Shown: positions 8,232 to 16,091 of the stretch, piece after piece
How the letters are laid out: each line of letters opens with the position of its first letter
Numbering within the stretch: position 1 is the first letter of the stretch
The notes under the pieces: generated by a model
What the model saw: the letters and a program-made list of their open reading frames with translations, nothing else
The model's database searches: none
What the model was told of the DNA's origin: nothing
Assembly: GCA_027296925.1 (NCBI GenBank)
Contig: JAPUIP010000587.1
Location: 1-30,144 of the forward strand
Length of the DNA: 30,144 bases
From: Candidatus Poribacteria bacterium
GTDB lineage: Bacteria; Poribacteria; WGA-4E; PCPOR2b
Direction: 5' to 3'
Position numbers and translations under genes: made by a program

Positions 8232-9344
8232 ATGTTATTCCGAAGGCGGAATGAAAAAAATCACGCTGATAGCGCAGGCAAAACTGGAGTTCTCCAAGCA
8301 GTTAAGCGCATTGCAACGATGCTCATTTCTTCGATCCGATTCTTTGCCGAGGACTACGAGGGGATAGAAAGCGCGCACTTCAAGAAACAGTTAGATCAGG
8401 ATACGCACCTGTTGGAAAACGCCGTGGATGTCGATGAGATAGAAAGCATCTACGAGAGACTGAAGAATCTCATTTTCCAGCAAAGCCAATTAGAGAAGGG
8501 CTATCGTGGGAATCAGCTTGAGGAGTACTCGAAAATTGTTGAGGCATTGATGGAAGGCATCAGTGTATTTGCTGACGATAATACGCTCATCAACAATCAG
8601 TTGGATAGCGGTCTGGGACGGATCAGTAAAGCGGTTGAGTTGGATGACCTCAAACAGATTCGCGCCCAGGTCACGCAAGAAGTGAGCAAAATCAAGCGCA
8701 TCATGGCGGAGAAAAAGCAGCGTGATGATCAAAGGCAACACACGCTGGCGCAGGAGGTTCAAACCTTAAGTTTGCAACTCGAAACTGCCAAGGAAGAAGG
8801 GCGCATCGACGGACTCACGAAAGTGTATAACCGCCTCGCGTTCGATCAGTATATTGAAGCTGAATGCCAGCGGAGCAGCATTGTCGGCCGCGGGTTTGGG
8901 GTCACGTTATTTGACCTGGATCACTTCAAGCAGGTGAATGATACACATGGTCACCCGGTTGGTGACAGACTGCTGATTGCCGTTGGGCGCCAAGCGAAAG
9001 ACCTCCTACGTGCAGATGATTTCGTTGCCCGTTACGGTGGCGAAGAGTTTGTCATCGTCTTGCGCGGTGATTCGATAACCGATGTGTGGAAGGTGTCGGA
9101 ACGCCTCAGGAGAACAATCGCTCACCGAGAGTTTCGCTACCAAAAAGAGAATGGCACCGAGCAAACAGTGCATGTCACCATATCGGGGGGCATTGCATGG
9201 TTTCGGGAGTCCGATACGGTTGAATCATTAATCGAACGCGCCGACCGGGCGTTGTACCTCGCGAAGCAGCGTGGAAGGAATCGAACCTGCACGGAGGATG
9301 AACTTCAGCAACCCGCAGACGAGCCCGATGAAGCTCATGCATGA
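8232..9344 (+). CDS. Diguanylate cyclase (GGDEF domain) with helical N-terminal domain
   Basis: This enzyme makes the second messenger cyclic di-GMP from two GTP. The C-terminal GGDEF domain (about 190-350) has the entry motif DGLTKVYNR at 193-201, the metal/GTP-binding FDLDHFKQVND at 227-237, and an active-site GGEEF at 269-273, a catalytically competent variant. An RADD at 260-263, five residues before it, matches the RxxD inhibitory site, so feedback inhibition by c-di-GMP is expected. The first 185 residues are charged helices with a coiled-coil stretch leading into the GGDEF domain. No membrane segment, PAS or receiver domain is visible, so the input signal is unknown. The start at 8232 is set by AAAGGAG 8 bases upstream, giving 370 residues. 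Its nearest neighbour is the helical 1048-residue protein. Confidence 0.93.
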   Translation: MLFRRRNEKNHADSAGKTGVLQAVKRIATMLISSIRFFAEDYEGIESAHFKKQLDQDTHLLENAVDVDEIESIYERLKNLIFQQSQLEKGYRGNQLEEYSKIVEALMEGISVFADDNTLINNQLDSGLGRISKAVELDDLKQIRAQVTQEVSKIKRIMAEKKQRDDQRQHTLAQEVQTLSLQLETAKEEGRIDGLTKVYNRLAFDQYIEAECQRSSIVGRGFGVTLFDLDHFKQVNDTHGHPVGDRLLIAVGRQAKDLLRADDFVARYGGEEFVIVLRGDSITDVWKVSERLRRTIAHREFRYQKENGTEQTVHVTISGGIAWFRESDTVESLIERADRALYLAKQRGRNRTCTEDELQQPADEPDEAHA

Positions 9345-9378
9345 TTGAATCGGCGGTTGATGCATTGTGCTGAAGACT

Positions 9379-10036
9379 TCAACGAATCTCTAACAGGATC
9401 GGATTCAGCGGCTCAAGATCGAGTCCGGTACGGCTCACCTTCTGCTCGACGAGCAGGTTTCGCATTCGATGGCCGCCAGCGGTCAAGTAGAAAGGCTTCA
9501 ACTTCAGCGTTTGAAACAGTGGTCTCGTCAGGAAAAACGCTCTGTGGCCCAAATTCCACCTGGATCAGGTTTATGCCGTAGCGCGTGAACTTTTCAACAT
9601 CGCCGCGGACCTGCGAAAAATGTCCATAGCCTGTGAAAAACACAGGACGCTGTTCCAGTGCGCCACTCCCGGAATCCTTCGTCATCCCATGAAAGGATGC
9701 GCCGTCGATGTGAATTTCGCCCGTCTGATAGCGTGGAACACTGACCGGCTTGAGTTGCTCCATCAGAAATTCCTCAAGCTCCCCAACCGCTGTCTTGCCC
9801 AATTCGAACACCGCATAGCTTGCCTCTAATGCGCGTTCATGTTCACCGCCCTCCAGATCGCTGTAGACGTAGGGGATAAAGTCCTCCAGAATGGCTATTG
9901 AGATGTCAACATAGTCGATGGGTAAACCCCTTTGCCGGGCGTGCGCTGCGAGTTGGTTCAATTGATCGAGAAGATTTTGAGATTCAGTCAGTTCGGCACG
10001 AACCGCTTCGATGATATTAGATGTGTTATTGTTCAC
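9379..10036 (-). pseudogene. Glycoside-hydrolase-like gene reduced to N-terminus plus C-terminal tail
   Basis: A GTG start at 10036 with AAGGAG 5 bases upstream opens a frame that stops at 9413 after 207 residues. The first 110 residues are helical. The next segment (RPVFFTGYGHFSQVRGDVEKF, then YGINLIQVEFGPQSVFPDE) looks like the first barrel strands of a beta-galactosidase/GH42-type hydrolase, which should continue for several hundred residues. It stops instead in a basic, non-family tail. In the neighbouring frame, coherent protein resumes (TLKLKPFYLTAGGHRMRN, then LLVEQKVSRTGLDLEPLNPI and LLEIR) and stops at 9379. The simplest reading is a large internal deletion that joined start and end out of frame near 9500-9535. 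The GH assignment is tentative. Confidence 0.6.
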
Positions 10037-10048
10037 GTTGGCTCCTTG

Positions 10049-10094
10049 GCGTCAGACGTGATGAACGATGAATAGAACTGACGCATCACGTATC
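10049..10094. repeat. Repeat copy with interlocked inverted 7-base words
   Basis: GCGTCAG (10049-10055) is complementary to CTGACGC (10078-10084), and ACGTGAT (10056-10062) to ATCACGT (10085-10091). The two pairings interlock in pseudoknot order and do not nest. ACGCATCACGTATC (10081-10094) is shared exactly with 28423-28436. It lies between the hydrolase remnant and the promoter at 10117. Confidence 0.6.
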
Positions 10095-10116
10095 GATTCG
10101 CCGATACAAAAACCTC

Positions 10117-10145
10117 TTGAAAAACGGATATGGATTCAGTATTAT
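10117..10145 (+). promoter_or_regulatory. Sigma-70 promoter for the PpiD/SurA-like gene
   Basis: TTGAAA (10117-10122), a 17-base spacer and TATTAT (10140-10145) lie about 60 bases before the start codon. An overlapping TATACT at 10143-10148 could also serve as the -10. It is the only good plus-strand promoter in this gap. Confidence 0.65.
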
Positions 10146-10208
10146 ACTAAGCGTTTACCGGTAGACCAAAGATTACAGATACAGACTGAATAACAGGAGG
10201 AATTTCGC

Positions 10209-12176
10209 ATGATTATTTTTCTAAGGGAGAAATTTATCGCCCAGATATTCATGGGACTTATCGCATTTGTCTTTGTCATTGGCACGGTTTTCCTCTACTC
10301 ATCGTCACAGGATCCGCTCGGCAGAGGGACGGATAATCGGGTTGTTCTTGAGATCAACAATACAAAAGTGCAGCAGAGCGAATTTGAAAATCTTGTTTCT
10401 GACGAGCTTCAAAGACAGCAACAGCAGAGCCAAGGCCGTGTGCAAGTGGAACGGGAGCAGGTCGAGCGGCAGGTTATTGATCAGCTTATTAATCGACAGC
10501 TTCTGCTCGGCAGCATCCGCATCAGTGACGCGGAGATTGATCGATATATTCGGAGCAATAGCAATCTGCTTTTGAGCTACAATTTTTACCAGCAGCAAGG
10601 GGGGGCTGATGCCTACCGTCAATACGTCCGCGTCCTCATAAGCGATCAAACCCTGCGCAACCAGATCCAGGGACTTGAGTTGGTTACAGATACAGAAGTG
10701 GAGAATGAGTATTACCGCCAGAATAACAAGGCCAAGCTGAAGTTCATTCAATTTAAACACTTTCAGTACAACCGTGTCGCCACGGTTGATGACGCCGAAG
10801 CGGCAGCCTATTTTGAGGAGCAGAAAGAGGATTATAAAAAGGCGGACACAATCAATTTAAGGTTCATCAAACTAGCCCCGAAAAACTTCGTCTCGGACGA
10901 GGCGGTGCAAGCCTACTACAATGAAAATAAGGGGGATTTTACGACGCCTGAAGTGGTAAAGGCGCGTCACATCCTGAAGAAATTTCCAGATAATGCCACT
11001 GAGGAACAGAAGGCGGAAGTCAGGGCAGAGTCGGAAAAGGTGCTTGAGACGGTGAAGGCTGCTATCGCCGAAGGACAGGATTTCGCTGAACTTGCAAAAG
11101 CGCATTCCGAAGATACCGGCTCGGCTGCGAATGGAGGCGCGTTGAGAGGAAGCAACCCCGATCTGCCGCCGGGCGACTATTTTGCGCGAGGTGATATGGT
11201 GAAGCCGTTTGAGCAGTCAGCCTTTGACGAGTTGAAGCCGGGTGAGGTCAGTGATCTAGTTGAGACGCGATACGGGTATCATATCATCAAGCTAGAGGAG
11301 AAGCGGCCGGAAGAGGTCAAGCCTTTCGAGCAAGCCAAAATCGAAATCAAGAATAAGCTGGTCCAGATTGCCGGGGTTGACGAAGCCAAGACAATTTCAG
11401 AAGACCTCCTGTTTGATGTTGAAATTCAGGATTATGATGAGGCGGTTAAGCTCGACCGGTACAAAGACCTGTCGCTGACGTTTCAGGACACCGGACTTTT
11501 TGAGGAAGATGAGAGTAATATCCCCAAGATTGGATCGAAATGGGCGTATCGGGGTTTGATTGAGAAAATTTTCGACATGGAGGTAAACGTCAGCGACATT
11601 ATCGAAACCAAGAAATCGAGCGGGGATATTGAGGCTTACTTTGTGGCGAAAGTCCTTGAAAAGCAGCCGGCGGCGATACCTGAATTTGACACGGTCAAAA
11701 ATCAAGTGATTGACGACATCAAAACGGAAAAGGCAAAACAGATAGCTCTGGAAGACGCGCAAAAGCTGTTGGGCCTCCGGGGCGACGATGAGTCGCTTGA
11801 AGATCTGGTGAAAAAGTATGAGGCACCGGAAGGAATTTCCAAGAAAGAACAAGAGGTCAAGGAGGGTAGCTTGTTCGCCCTTTCACCAAGCAGCAATTAT
11901 GTCTCTGGGATGGGGACGTGCCGAGAAGCCATGTTCGTCGCCTTTGAGATGGAACTGAATGAGGTGCAGGGGCCGTTCCAGGGGGATAATTCCGCCTACA
12001 TCATCCAGCTTGTTGAGCAACAAGCACCGGATATGGAGAAGTTCCAGAATGACCCGGCGGAGAAAGCCCGGATTCGCAAAGCACTACTGCAAACGAAACA
12101 GAGCGAGGTTTACAATAATTGGTTGGCAGCTCTGAAAAAACAAGCCAAAATCGTGGATAAGCGGTCTGAATCTTAG
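10209..12176 (+). CDS. Membrane-anchored peptidyl-prolyl isomerase, PpiD/SurA type
   Basis: This 655-residue periplasmic folding factor should catalyse proline cis-trans isomerisation or act as a chaperone for exported proteins. A single membrane anchor at about 9-31 (FIAQIFMGLIAFVFVIGTVFLY) without a cleavage site gives the PpiD topology: short inside, long outside. Residues 45-165 form the SurA-N-like helical chaperone domain. A parvulin (PpiC-type rotamase) domain spans about 249-366, with VVKARHILKKF at its start, FAELAKAHSEDTGSAANGGALRG in the middle and ETRYGYHIIKLEEK at its end. The last 290 residues are a second helical region ending in basic residues. The start has GGAGG 8 bases upstream, and the gene has its own promoter. 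It stands alone, convergent with the phosphodiesterase. Confidence 0.9.
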   Translation: MIIFLREKFIAQIFMGLIAFVFVIGTVFLYSSSQDPLGRGTDNRVVLEINNTKVQQSEFENLVSDELQRQQQQSQGRVQVEREQVERQVIDQLINRQLLLGSIRISDAEIDRYIRSNSNLLLSYNFYQQQGGADAYRQYVRVLISDQTLRNQIQGLELVTDTEVENEYYRQNNKAKLKFIQFKHFQYNRVATVDDAEAAAYFEEQKEDYKKADTINLRFIKLAPKNFVSDEAVQAYYNENKGDFTTPEVVKARHILKKFPDNATEEQKAEVRAESEKVLETVKAAIAEGQDFAELAKAHSEDTGSAANGGALRGSNPDLPPGDYFARGDMVKPFEQSAFDELKPGEVSDLVETRYGYHIIKLEEKRPEEVKPFEQAKIEIKNKLVQIAGVDEAKTISEDLLFDVEIQDYDEAVKLDRYKDLSLTFQDTGLFEEDESNIPKIGSKWAYRGLIEKIFDMEVNVSDIIETKKSSGDIEAYFVAKVLEKQPAAIPEFDTVKNQVIDDIKTEKAKQIALEDAQKLLGLRGDDESLEDLVKKYEAPEGISKKEQEVKEGSLFALSPSSNYVSGMGTCREAMFVAFEMELNEVQGPFQGDNSAYIIQLVEQQAPDMEKFQNDPAEKARIRKALLQTKQSEVYNNWLAALKKQAKIVDKRSES

Positions 12177-12207
12177 GAGTGAGGATTAAGTGACTTCTAC
12201 ATTTCGA

Positions 12208-12311
12208 CCCCTCCTTGGCAAGGAGGGGAAGGACGGGCTGTACTGGATTCTCCCCTTACGAAGGTTACTCCCCTTTTCAAGGGGATCTGGAGTATAGGTA
12301 ATACTCCAGAT
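12208..12311. repeat. Cluster of three perfect palindromes between convergent genes
   Basis: Three hairpins lie in the 221-base gap between the stop codons at 12176 and 12398. The first (12208-12228) pairs CCCCTCCTTG with CAAGGAGGGG around one central base. The second (12270-12284) pairs CCCCTT with AAGGGG. The third pairs ATCTGGAGTAT (12285-12295) with ATACTCCAGAT (12301-12311) around a 5-base loop. None is followed by a run of T, so they are not textbook terminators, although they could stop or shield both transcripts. More likely they form a small inserted palindromic element. Confidence 0.6.
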
Positions 12312-12397
12312 GTCTTCTCTTGTTAGGAGGGGTGATGCGAAGCATCCGGGGGAGGAAGAGGGGGTTGAAGAAAATCACCAACTCGAATCGCCATTCC

Positions 12398-14344
12398 TTA
12401 GCTTTCTCGCTGCCGAACCATCTCATGCCCTTCAAGCAGGTCGTAGGCAATGGCGCCCTGGCTCTGCGCCGGTGGAAGCACACCGAGCAGATGACAGAAC
12501 GTCGGTACGACATCGGCGGCGTGGATGTAGCCAAGCGTCTCGGCGGGACGTTCGTAACCCTTTTTGATGTCCGGTCCGGCGAGCAGCATCGATCCAAAGC
12601 TGGACGAGAGGTCGTTCTGTGTGGGAAGAAAGCCGCCGTGATGCGCCCCAAATACTTCGGGCGCCCCAACCGTCCCACCGCCGACGATTCGCTTCCATTG
12701 ACCGTAGTAACCACTGACGTAGCCGTGGTCCCAAGCGAAGACGACATCGCCGCACTGATCACCCCATTGACCGAGGAGGTAGGCATCGCGCTTCGGCAAA
12801 GCAATCGCCACGGGAGTGCCTCCGACTTCTTCATCAACCCAGGTTCGTAGCGCCAGCAGGAGTTCCCGCTCGATCTTGTCAAACTCCGGCCCCGGCTCCG
12901 CGTTGATAAAGATGTCAAAGCCTTTGTCGTCCTTGAGGTAAGCCTGCGTTTTCTCCCAATCGATGTCCTTCTCCAGCACTTCATCCTGTTCAACGCCTTC
13001 GGCGCCGTTTGTCAGAACGGTAAACCCCCGCTCATGGAGAAACTTGCGGATGTTGGCGATACGAATGTCAGGGAAGGCACCGTGATCGCCAAGCGTTCCC
13101 ACGTAAGTCTCGGCATCAGCCGCCTCCCAGATCCTTCCAAGAATCCGATCCCCGACCTGATAAGCTCGACGGAAGTAGTCCATCGCCTCGTCTGCGTTTT
13201 CTGGGGTGTAGCCGGGACAGGCAGGGTCTACATCGTTGAGGTGGATGTGGTTGAGGTAATCGTAGAGATGCCAATGACAGATAAAGAAGGAGCAGTCTCG
13301 CTCATGAAGCATGTAGTTGGCGACATCAGCAACCCAAATTCCCTGATATTCGCACTCTTCAAGAGCGGTGTCGAAATCCGTCATGCCTGACGTATAAGGC
13401 GTCATGGAGGCGTGTTCCTGATAAGGACCAAAGCGGGAAATAAGATCGGGGGCTAAGTCATCCGGGTAGGTAAATCCGTCGGCATACGTGACCTGCGAAC
13501 GGTAGAGTTTCAGGTGCTCGCCGTTGGGGTCGAGTTCCATGAGCTTAAACCGGACGGACGCGCGCTGTTCCCTGCCATCGATCCGGAAGGCTTCAATTGC
13601 CCATTCACTCCACTGACCGAGTTCGGCTTCGGTAATTCGACTGCTCCCATCTTTCCTCGAACAGATCTGTACTCGATCATAACCGTTGCCGTGGCTATCG
13701 AGCACAAGTAGGTGGAACGTGTTAACATCGCCGCCAATCCGGGCGTGAACCTCGATGGTCGATTCGAGGGGCGCTGACCGGCTCGGAGGCAGGTTGTCCC
13801 AACCTTCGGCGGATGTCAGCGGAGGAATCGGCATGATACTCTGTTGTGCCCGGCGGACGGCGGTCCCGTCGTGATCCATCTCGACAGTTGCGACATCCTC
13901 GCGGGTCGTGTAGGCTTGGCAGGCGGCAATTTCATAGTCCGTGCTAGCGTAACCCGGGTGCCCAAAACCGTCCACCACAAACCCTGTCTTGACACCGGAA
14001 GGGGCGGCGGCGGGATAGTGGACGGCAACGCCTTTGAGTCCGGCGCGCTCCAGCGCATTCCAGATGCGTTCGGCATTGGAGGCACGACCGTCGAAACTGT
14101 TAATGCGCTTTCCCGGCTCGACCTCTACATGCCAGCGGGAAACGCCGTGCGTACCGGTATGCGCACCGGTAGAGAGGGTCGCCCAGTTGGTCGGCGTCCA
14201 GACAGGGAAGGAGGGGGCGGTCTGATTCACGGTGCCGGCTTTGAGCATCCGCTCGAAATTGGGCAGGCAGCCTTCAGCAGCAAATTTCTTCATCATCGGG
14301 ACGACGAAGCCATCCATTCCAAAGGCACATATTTTTTTTGCCAT
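12398..14344 (-). CDS. Type I phosphodiesterase / nucleotide pyrophosphatase (alkaline phosphatase superfamily)
   Basis: This 648-residue hydrolase carries a full set of alkaline-phosphatase-superfamily metal and nucleophile residues: D11 in GMDGF, nucleophile T50 in PVWTPTNWATLSTG, D362 and H366 in HLYDYLNH, D420 and H421 in GDHGAFPD, and H568/H569 in GAHHGG. It should cleave phosphodiester or phosphomonoester bonds; the substrate is unknown. Residues about 190-300 form an extra strand-rich domain not needed for the core fold. There is no signal peptide, so it is probably cytoplasmic, unlike many family members. The start at 14344 has AAGG 9 bases upstream; the frame stays open 34 codons further, but that sequence is the promoter region. 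A TATAAT at 14376-14381 suggests its own transcription. It is convergent with the isomerase gene. Confidence 0.88.
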   Translation of the reverse strand: MAKKICAFGMDGFVVPMMKKFAAEGCLPNFERMLKAGTVNQTAPSFPVWTPTNWATLSTGAHTGTHGVSRWHVEVEPGKRINSFDGRASNAERIWNALERAGLKGVAVHYPAAAPSGVKTGFVVDGFGHPGYASTDYEIAACQAYTTREDVATVEMDHDGTAVRRAQQSIMPIPPLTSAEGWDNLPPSRSAPLESTIEVHARIGGDVNTFHLLVLDSHGNGYDRVQICSRKDGSSRITEAELGQWSEWAIEAFRIDGREQRASVRFKLMELDPNGEHLKLYRSQVTYADGFTYPDDLAPDLISRFGPYQEHASMTPYTSGMTDFDTALEECEYQGIWVADVANYMLHERDCSFFICHWHLYDYLNHIHLNDVDPACPGYTPENADEAMDYFRRAYQVGDRILGRIWEAADAETYVGTLGDHGAFPDIRIANIRKFLHERGFTVLTNGAEGVEQDEVLEKDIDWEKTQAYLKDDKGFDIFINAEPGPEFDKIERELLLALRTWVDEEVGGTPVAIALPKRDAYLLGQWGDQCGDVVFAWDHGYVSGYYGQWKRIVGGGTVGAPEVFGAHHGGFLPTQNDLSSSFGSMLLAGPDIKKGYERPAETLGYIHAADVVPTFCHLLGVLPPAQSQGAIAYDLLEGHEMVRQRES

Positions 14345-14375
14345 CTGATTTACCTTTTTCTTTTGGTTGATCTCT

Positions 14376-14381
14376 ATTATA
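14376..14381 (-). promoter_or_regulatory. Candidate -10 box for the phosphodiesterase gene
   Basis: A perfect TATAAT on the minus strand lies 31 bases before the ATG, just past the terminator-like hairpin at 14410-14452. No good -35 hexamer is present at 16-18 bases, so it may be weak or need an activator. Confidence 0.4.
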
Positions 14382-14409
14382 AAATTTGTCGTACGGTAAA
14401 ATTTGCTAG

Positions 14410-14452
14410 AATAAAATGCCGGGTGTGATTTATTGGAGAACCACACCCCGGC
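14410..14452 (-). terminator. Rho-independent-like terminator
   Basis: On the minus strand, GCCGGGGTGTG (complement of 14442-14452) pairs with CACACCCGGC (complement of 14418-14427), giving a ten-pair GC-rich stem with one bulged base and a 14-base loop. ATTTTATTCT follows immediately. It would end transcripts coming from the cyclase gene or from the promoter at 14550-14578. Confidence 0.6.
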
Positions 14453-14543
14453 TCTATTTGGACGCCGGGTATGTCGACTGGCAAACCCCTGGGGGTCAAG
14501 AAAAACCGGGGGTTTGCGGGCATCCGTTAAACTGCCTCAGCGT
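14410..14543 (-). ncRNA. Candidate small RNA or structured leader
   Basis: A strong promoter (14550-14578) predicts a start near 14543, and a terminator-like hairpin with a T-rich tail ends near 14410, defining a transcript of about 134 bases. Inside, GCAAACCCC (complement of 14509-14517) pairs with GGGGTTTGC (complement of 14481-14489) in a 9-pair stem. A 48-codon frame starts with ATG near 14517 but has no ribosome site and runs through the terminator, so coding is doubtful. Because the phosphodiesterase begins 66 bases beyond the terminator, the unit could also be an attenuating leader for that gene. No known riboswitch class was recognised. Confidence 0.4.
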
Positions 14544-14549
14544 GGTGCC

Positions 14550-14578
14550 AATATAGCAAAGAATCAAAATTCCGTCAA
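14550..14578 (-). promoter_or_regulatory. Strong sigma-70 promoter, minus strand
   Basis: On the minus strand, TTGACG (complement of 14573-14578), a 17-base spacer and TATATT (complement of 14550-14555) give one of the best promoters in the window. It lies downstream of the cyclase gene and about 200 bases upstream of the phosphodiesterase start. Confidence 0.6.
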
Positions 14579-14658
14579 GTGGAAAATGCTGTTTTCAGAA
14601 AAGCTCGGCAGAGCTATTTCTCGTTTATCCTTTTTGTCGTGATGATTATTACTCCCTT

Positions 14659-15330
14659 TTACGCTCTGGCTTGAACAGCAATCACGCGAGCCGGCGCGCC
14701 GTCCGCGTCGAGGATCTTCAAAGGGAGTGCGTAAAGTTGAGTATACGGAGCTGTCAATTCGTACAGGTTACAGAGATACTCAATCATAATGACGCCGTTG
14801 CGAAGTAGCACATCGTGTGTGACAAATTCAGAAATCGGCGAGACCTCTTGTTCCAGCAGTTTTCGGATCGGATAGTCCTGCGGAAAATCATAACCAACCG
14901 CTTTAATCTGCCGGGACAGAAGCCACTCGCACGCCGGTCGGGTCATATATGGCGCCGTCGTCCAAAATTCCGGACGCTTTGGCGAGGCGACTCTGTCCCA
15001 ACAGGTCTTCAGCAGGACGATGTCGCCCGGGTCGATATGCGCCCCTGCGCTGCGGATATGCGCGTCGGTAATCGCCGAATTGGGTTCGCGGCTCGTGAGA
15101 TCCACAATCGCCGCTCGGCCCACGATCTGATTGAGTGAAATGTCACTCGTTGTTTGACCGTTGGGGTCGATATGCCTCGGCGCGTCAATATGCGTAAATC
15201 CATGAACTGCCCACCCCACCCAAGTTACCTGGAAAGCACTGCCTCTGTTGAAGCTTTCTCTGAGTTGTCGATCTACTGTCCACCGGAAATGGTTCTCAAT
15301 TGGCATTGTCAGGTCAACAATCTTCGTCAT
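14659..15330 (-). CDS. Cyclase family protein (kynurenine-formamidase-like metal hydrolase)
   Basis: This 223-residue protein belongs to the cyclase/kynurenine formamidase family, metal-dependent amidases or hydrolases. The signature HGFTHIDAPRH at 43-53 supplies H43, H47, D49 and H53 in the H-x-x-T-H-x-D-x-P-x-H pattern that binds the metal. The opening VDLTMPIENH and the closing PLKILDADGAPARVIA are also typical. The strict family motif has G where F45 stands here, a tolerated variation. Length is normal. GGAGG lies 10 bases before the ATG. Without kynurenine-pathway genes nearby, formamidase activity is only a possibility; polyketide-type cyclases and isatin hydrolases share the fold. Transcription probably ends at the hairpin at 14410-14452 or earlier. 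Confidence 0.85.
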   Translation of the reverse strand: MTKIVDLTMPIENHFRWTVDRQLRESFNRGSAFQVTWVGWAVHGFTHIDAPRHIDPNGQTTSDISLNQIVGRAAIVDLTSREPNSAITDAHIRSAGAHIDPGDIVLLKTCWDRVASPKRPEFWTTAPYMTRPACEWLLSRQIKAVGYDFPQDYPIRKLLEQEVSPISEFVTHDVLLRNGVIMIEYLCNLYELTAPYTQLYALPLKILDADGAPARVIAVQARA

Positions 15331-15480
15331 CTCTCGTAGGCCTCCCTCGCCCGAGACGCAAATCCCCCTTCAGACCAAGAGCTACCGCCCAGAAAGACGG
15401 AATGCTGCGAAGGCGATACGGTCATTTGTCGGATCATGCCAACACCTTAAGCGTAAAAATAGAATTGAGCTACTGCCGTT

Positions 15481-15486
15481 ATTATA
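15481..15486 (-). promoter_or_regulatory. Possible -10 box for the cyclase gene
   Basis: A perfect TATAAT on the minus strand lies about 150 bases before the cyclase ATG. The hexamer 17 bases upstream (GGAACA) is a poor -35, so the call is weak. The rest of the 15331-15629 gap shows only this and the divergent promoter at 15549-15578. Confidence 0.3.
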
Positions 15487-15548
15487 ACCCTGTTTCACTT
15501 TTGTGTTCCCCCAAAATTTGGTCTCTCACAGAAATGACCAGAAATGGG

Positions 15549-15578
15549 TTGAGGAATACTTAGAAGACGTGATACAAT
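15549..15578 (+). promoter_or_regulatory. Sigma-70 promoter for the Rieske gene
   Basis: TTGAGG (15549-15554), an 18-base spacer and TACAAT (15573-15578) lie about 50 bases before the Rieske start codon. Confidence 0.55.
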
Positions 15579-15629
15579 GAAGCATCGAACCCGAAGCATA
15601 AATGAGAAATAGAAAGGAAAATTCGTCGA

Positions 15630-15956
15630 ATGCCTCAGTTTGTCAAAGCTGCGAAAACGGATGAGATCCAGCCCGATACATGTCTTGGCGTGAAGGTCGA
15701 AGGGGTTTTTGTTGGAATCTACAACATCGATGGGCAGTACTATGCGATGAACAACATCTGCCCGCACCTCGGTGGGATGTTAAGCTATGGATTCCTGGAG
15801 GACAACCTCATTACCTGTCCGCTCCACATGTGGGAATTTGATGTGAAGAACGGAAAGTGTGTCTGGCCAGAGAATGAGCGGCTTCCAACCTATCCCGTGA
15901 AAGTCGAAGGGGGAGATATTCTCGTTGATGTCGATTCACCCCAACTCGCAGAGTGA
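15630..15956 (+). CDS. Rieske [2Fe-2S] ferredoxin-like protein
   Basis: This is a 108-residue stand-alone Rieske protein, an electron carrier with a histidine-ligated 2Fe-2S cluster. The ligands are in NICPHLGG (C44, H46) and TCPLHMWEFD (C63, H66), the C-x-H...C-x-x-H arrangement. The ends match NirD/oxygenase-ferredoxin type Rieske folds (LPTYPVKVEGGDILVDV). No membrane anchor or catalytic oxygenase domain is present, so it is soluble and needs a partner. AAAGGA lies 12 bases before the ATG. The gene has its own promoter and is followed 135 bases later by an NAD-dependent epimerase on the same strand. The two may form a unit, but the gap leaves this open. Confidence 0.92.
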   Translation: MPQFVKAAKTDEIQPDTCLGVKVEGVFVGIYNIDGQYYAMNNICPHLGGMLSYGFLEDNLITCPLHMWEFDVKNGKCVWPENERLPTYPVKVEGGDILVDVDSPQLAE

Positions 15957-16091
15957 TGGATAGAAAAATGCGGCCCCAAGGCAAGTCAATTGCTTCACGC
16001 ATTCTGTTTTACCGTTACGCCTTCCCAGTGTCTCGTTAATTTACCCGAACGTTCATGAATAGCAGGAGTTATTGAGGAGGAGTTGAAGGAT

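Noticed and set aside
8232..9344. Degenerate, inactive GGDEF domain because the motif is GGEEF
   Set aside because: GGEEF is a recognised active form, and the metal-binding and inhibitory-site residues are all present.
11397..11852. Open frame of 151 codons antisense to the PpiD-like gene
   Set aside because: It lies wholly inside a well-supported gene, has no ribosome site and its product resembles no family; the same holds for other long antisense frames, such as 6904-7524 and 13844-14428.
14400..14517. 48-codon frame inside the small-RNA candidate (starts MPANPRFFLTPRG)
   Set aside because: No ribosome site is present and the frame reads straight through the terminator hairpin, so it is more likely non-coding.
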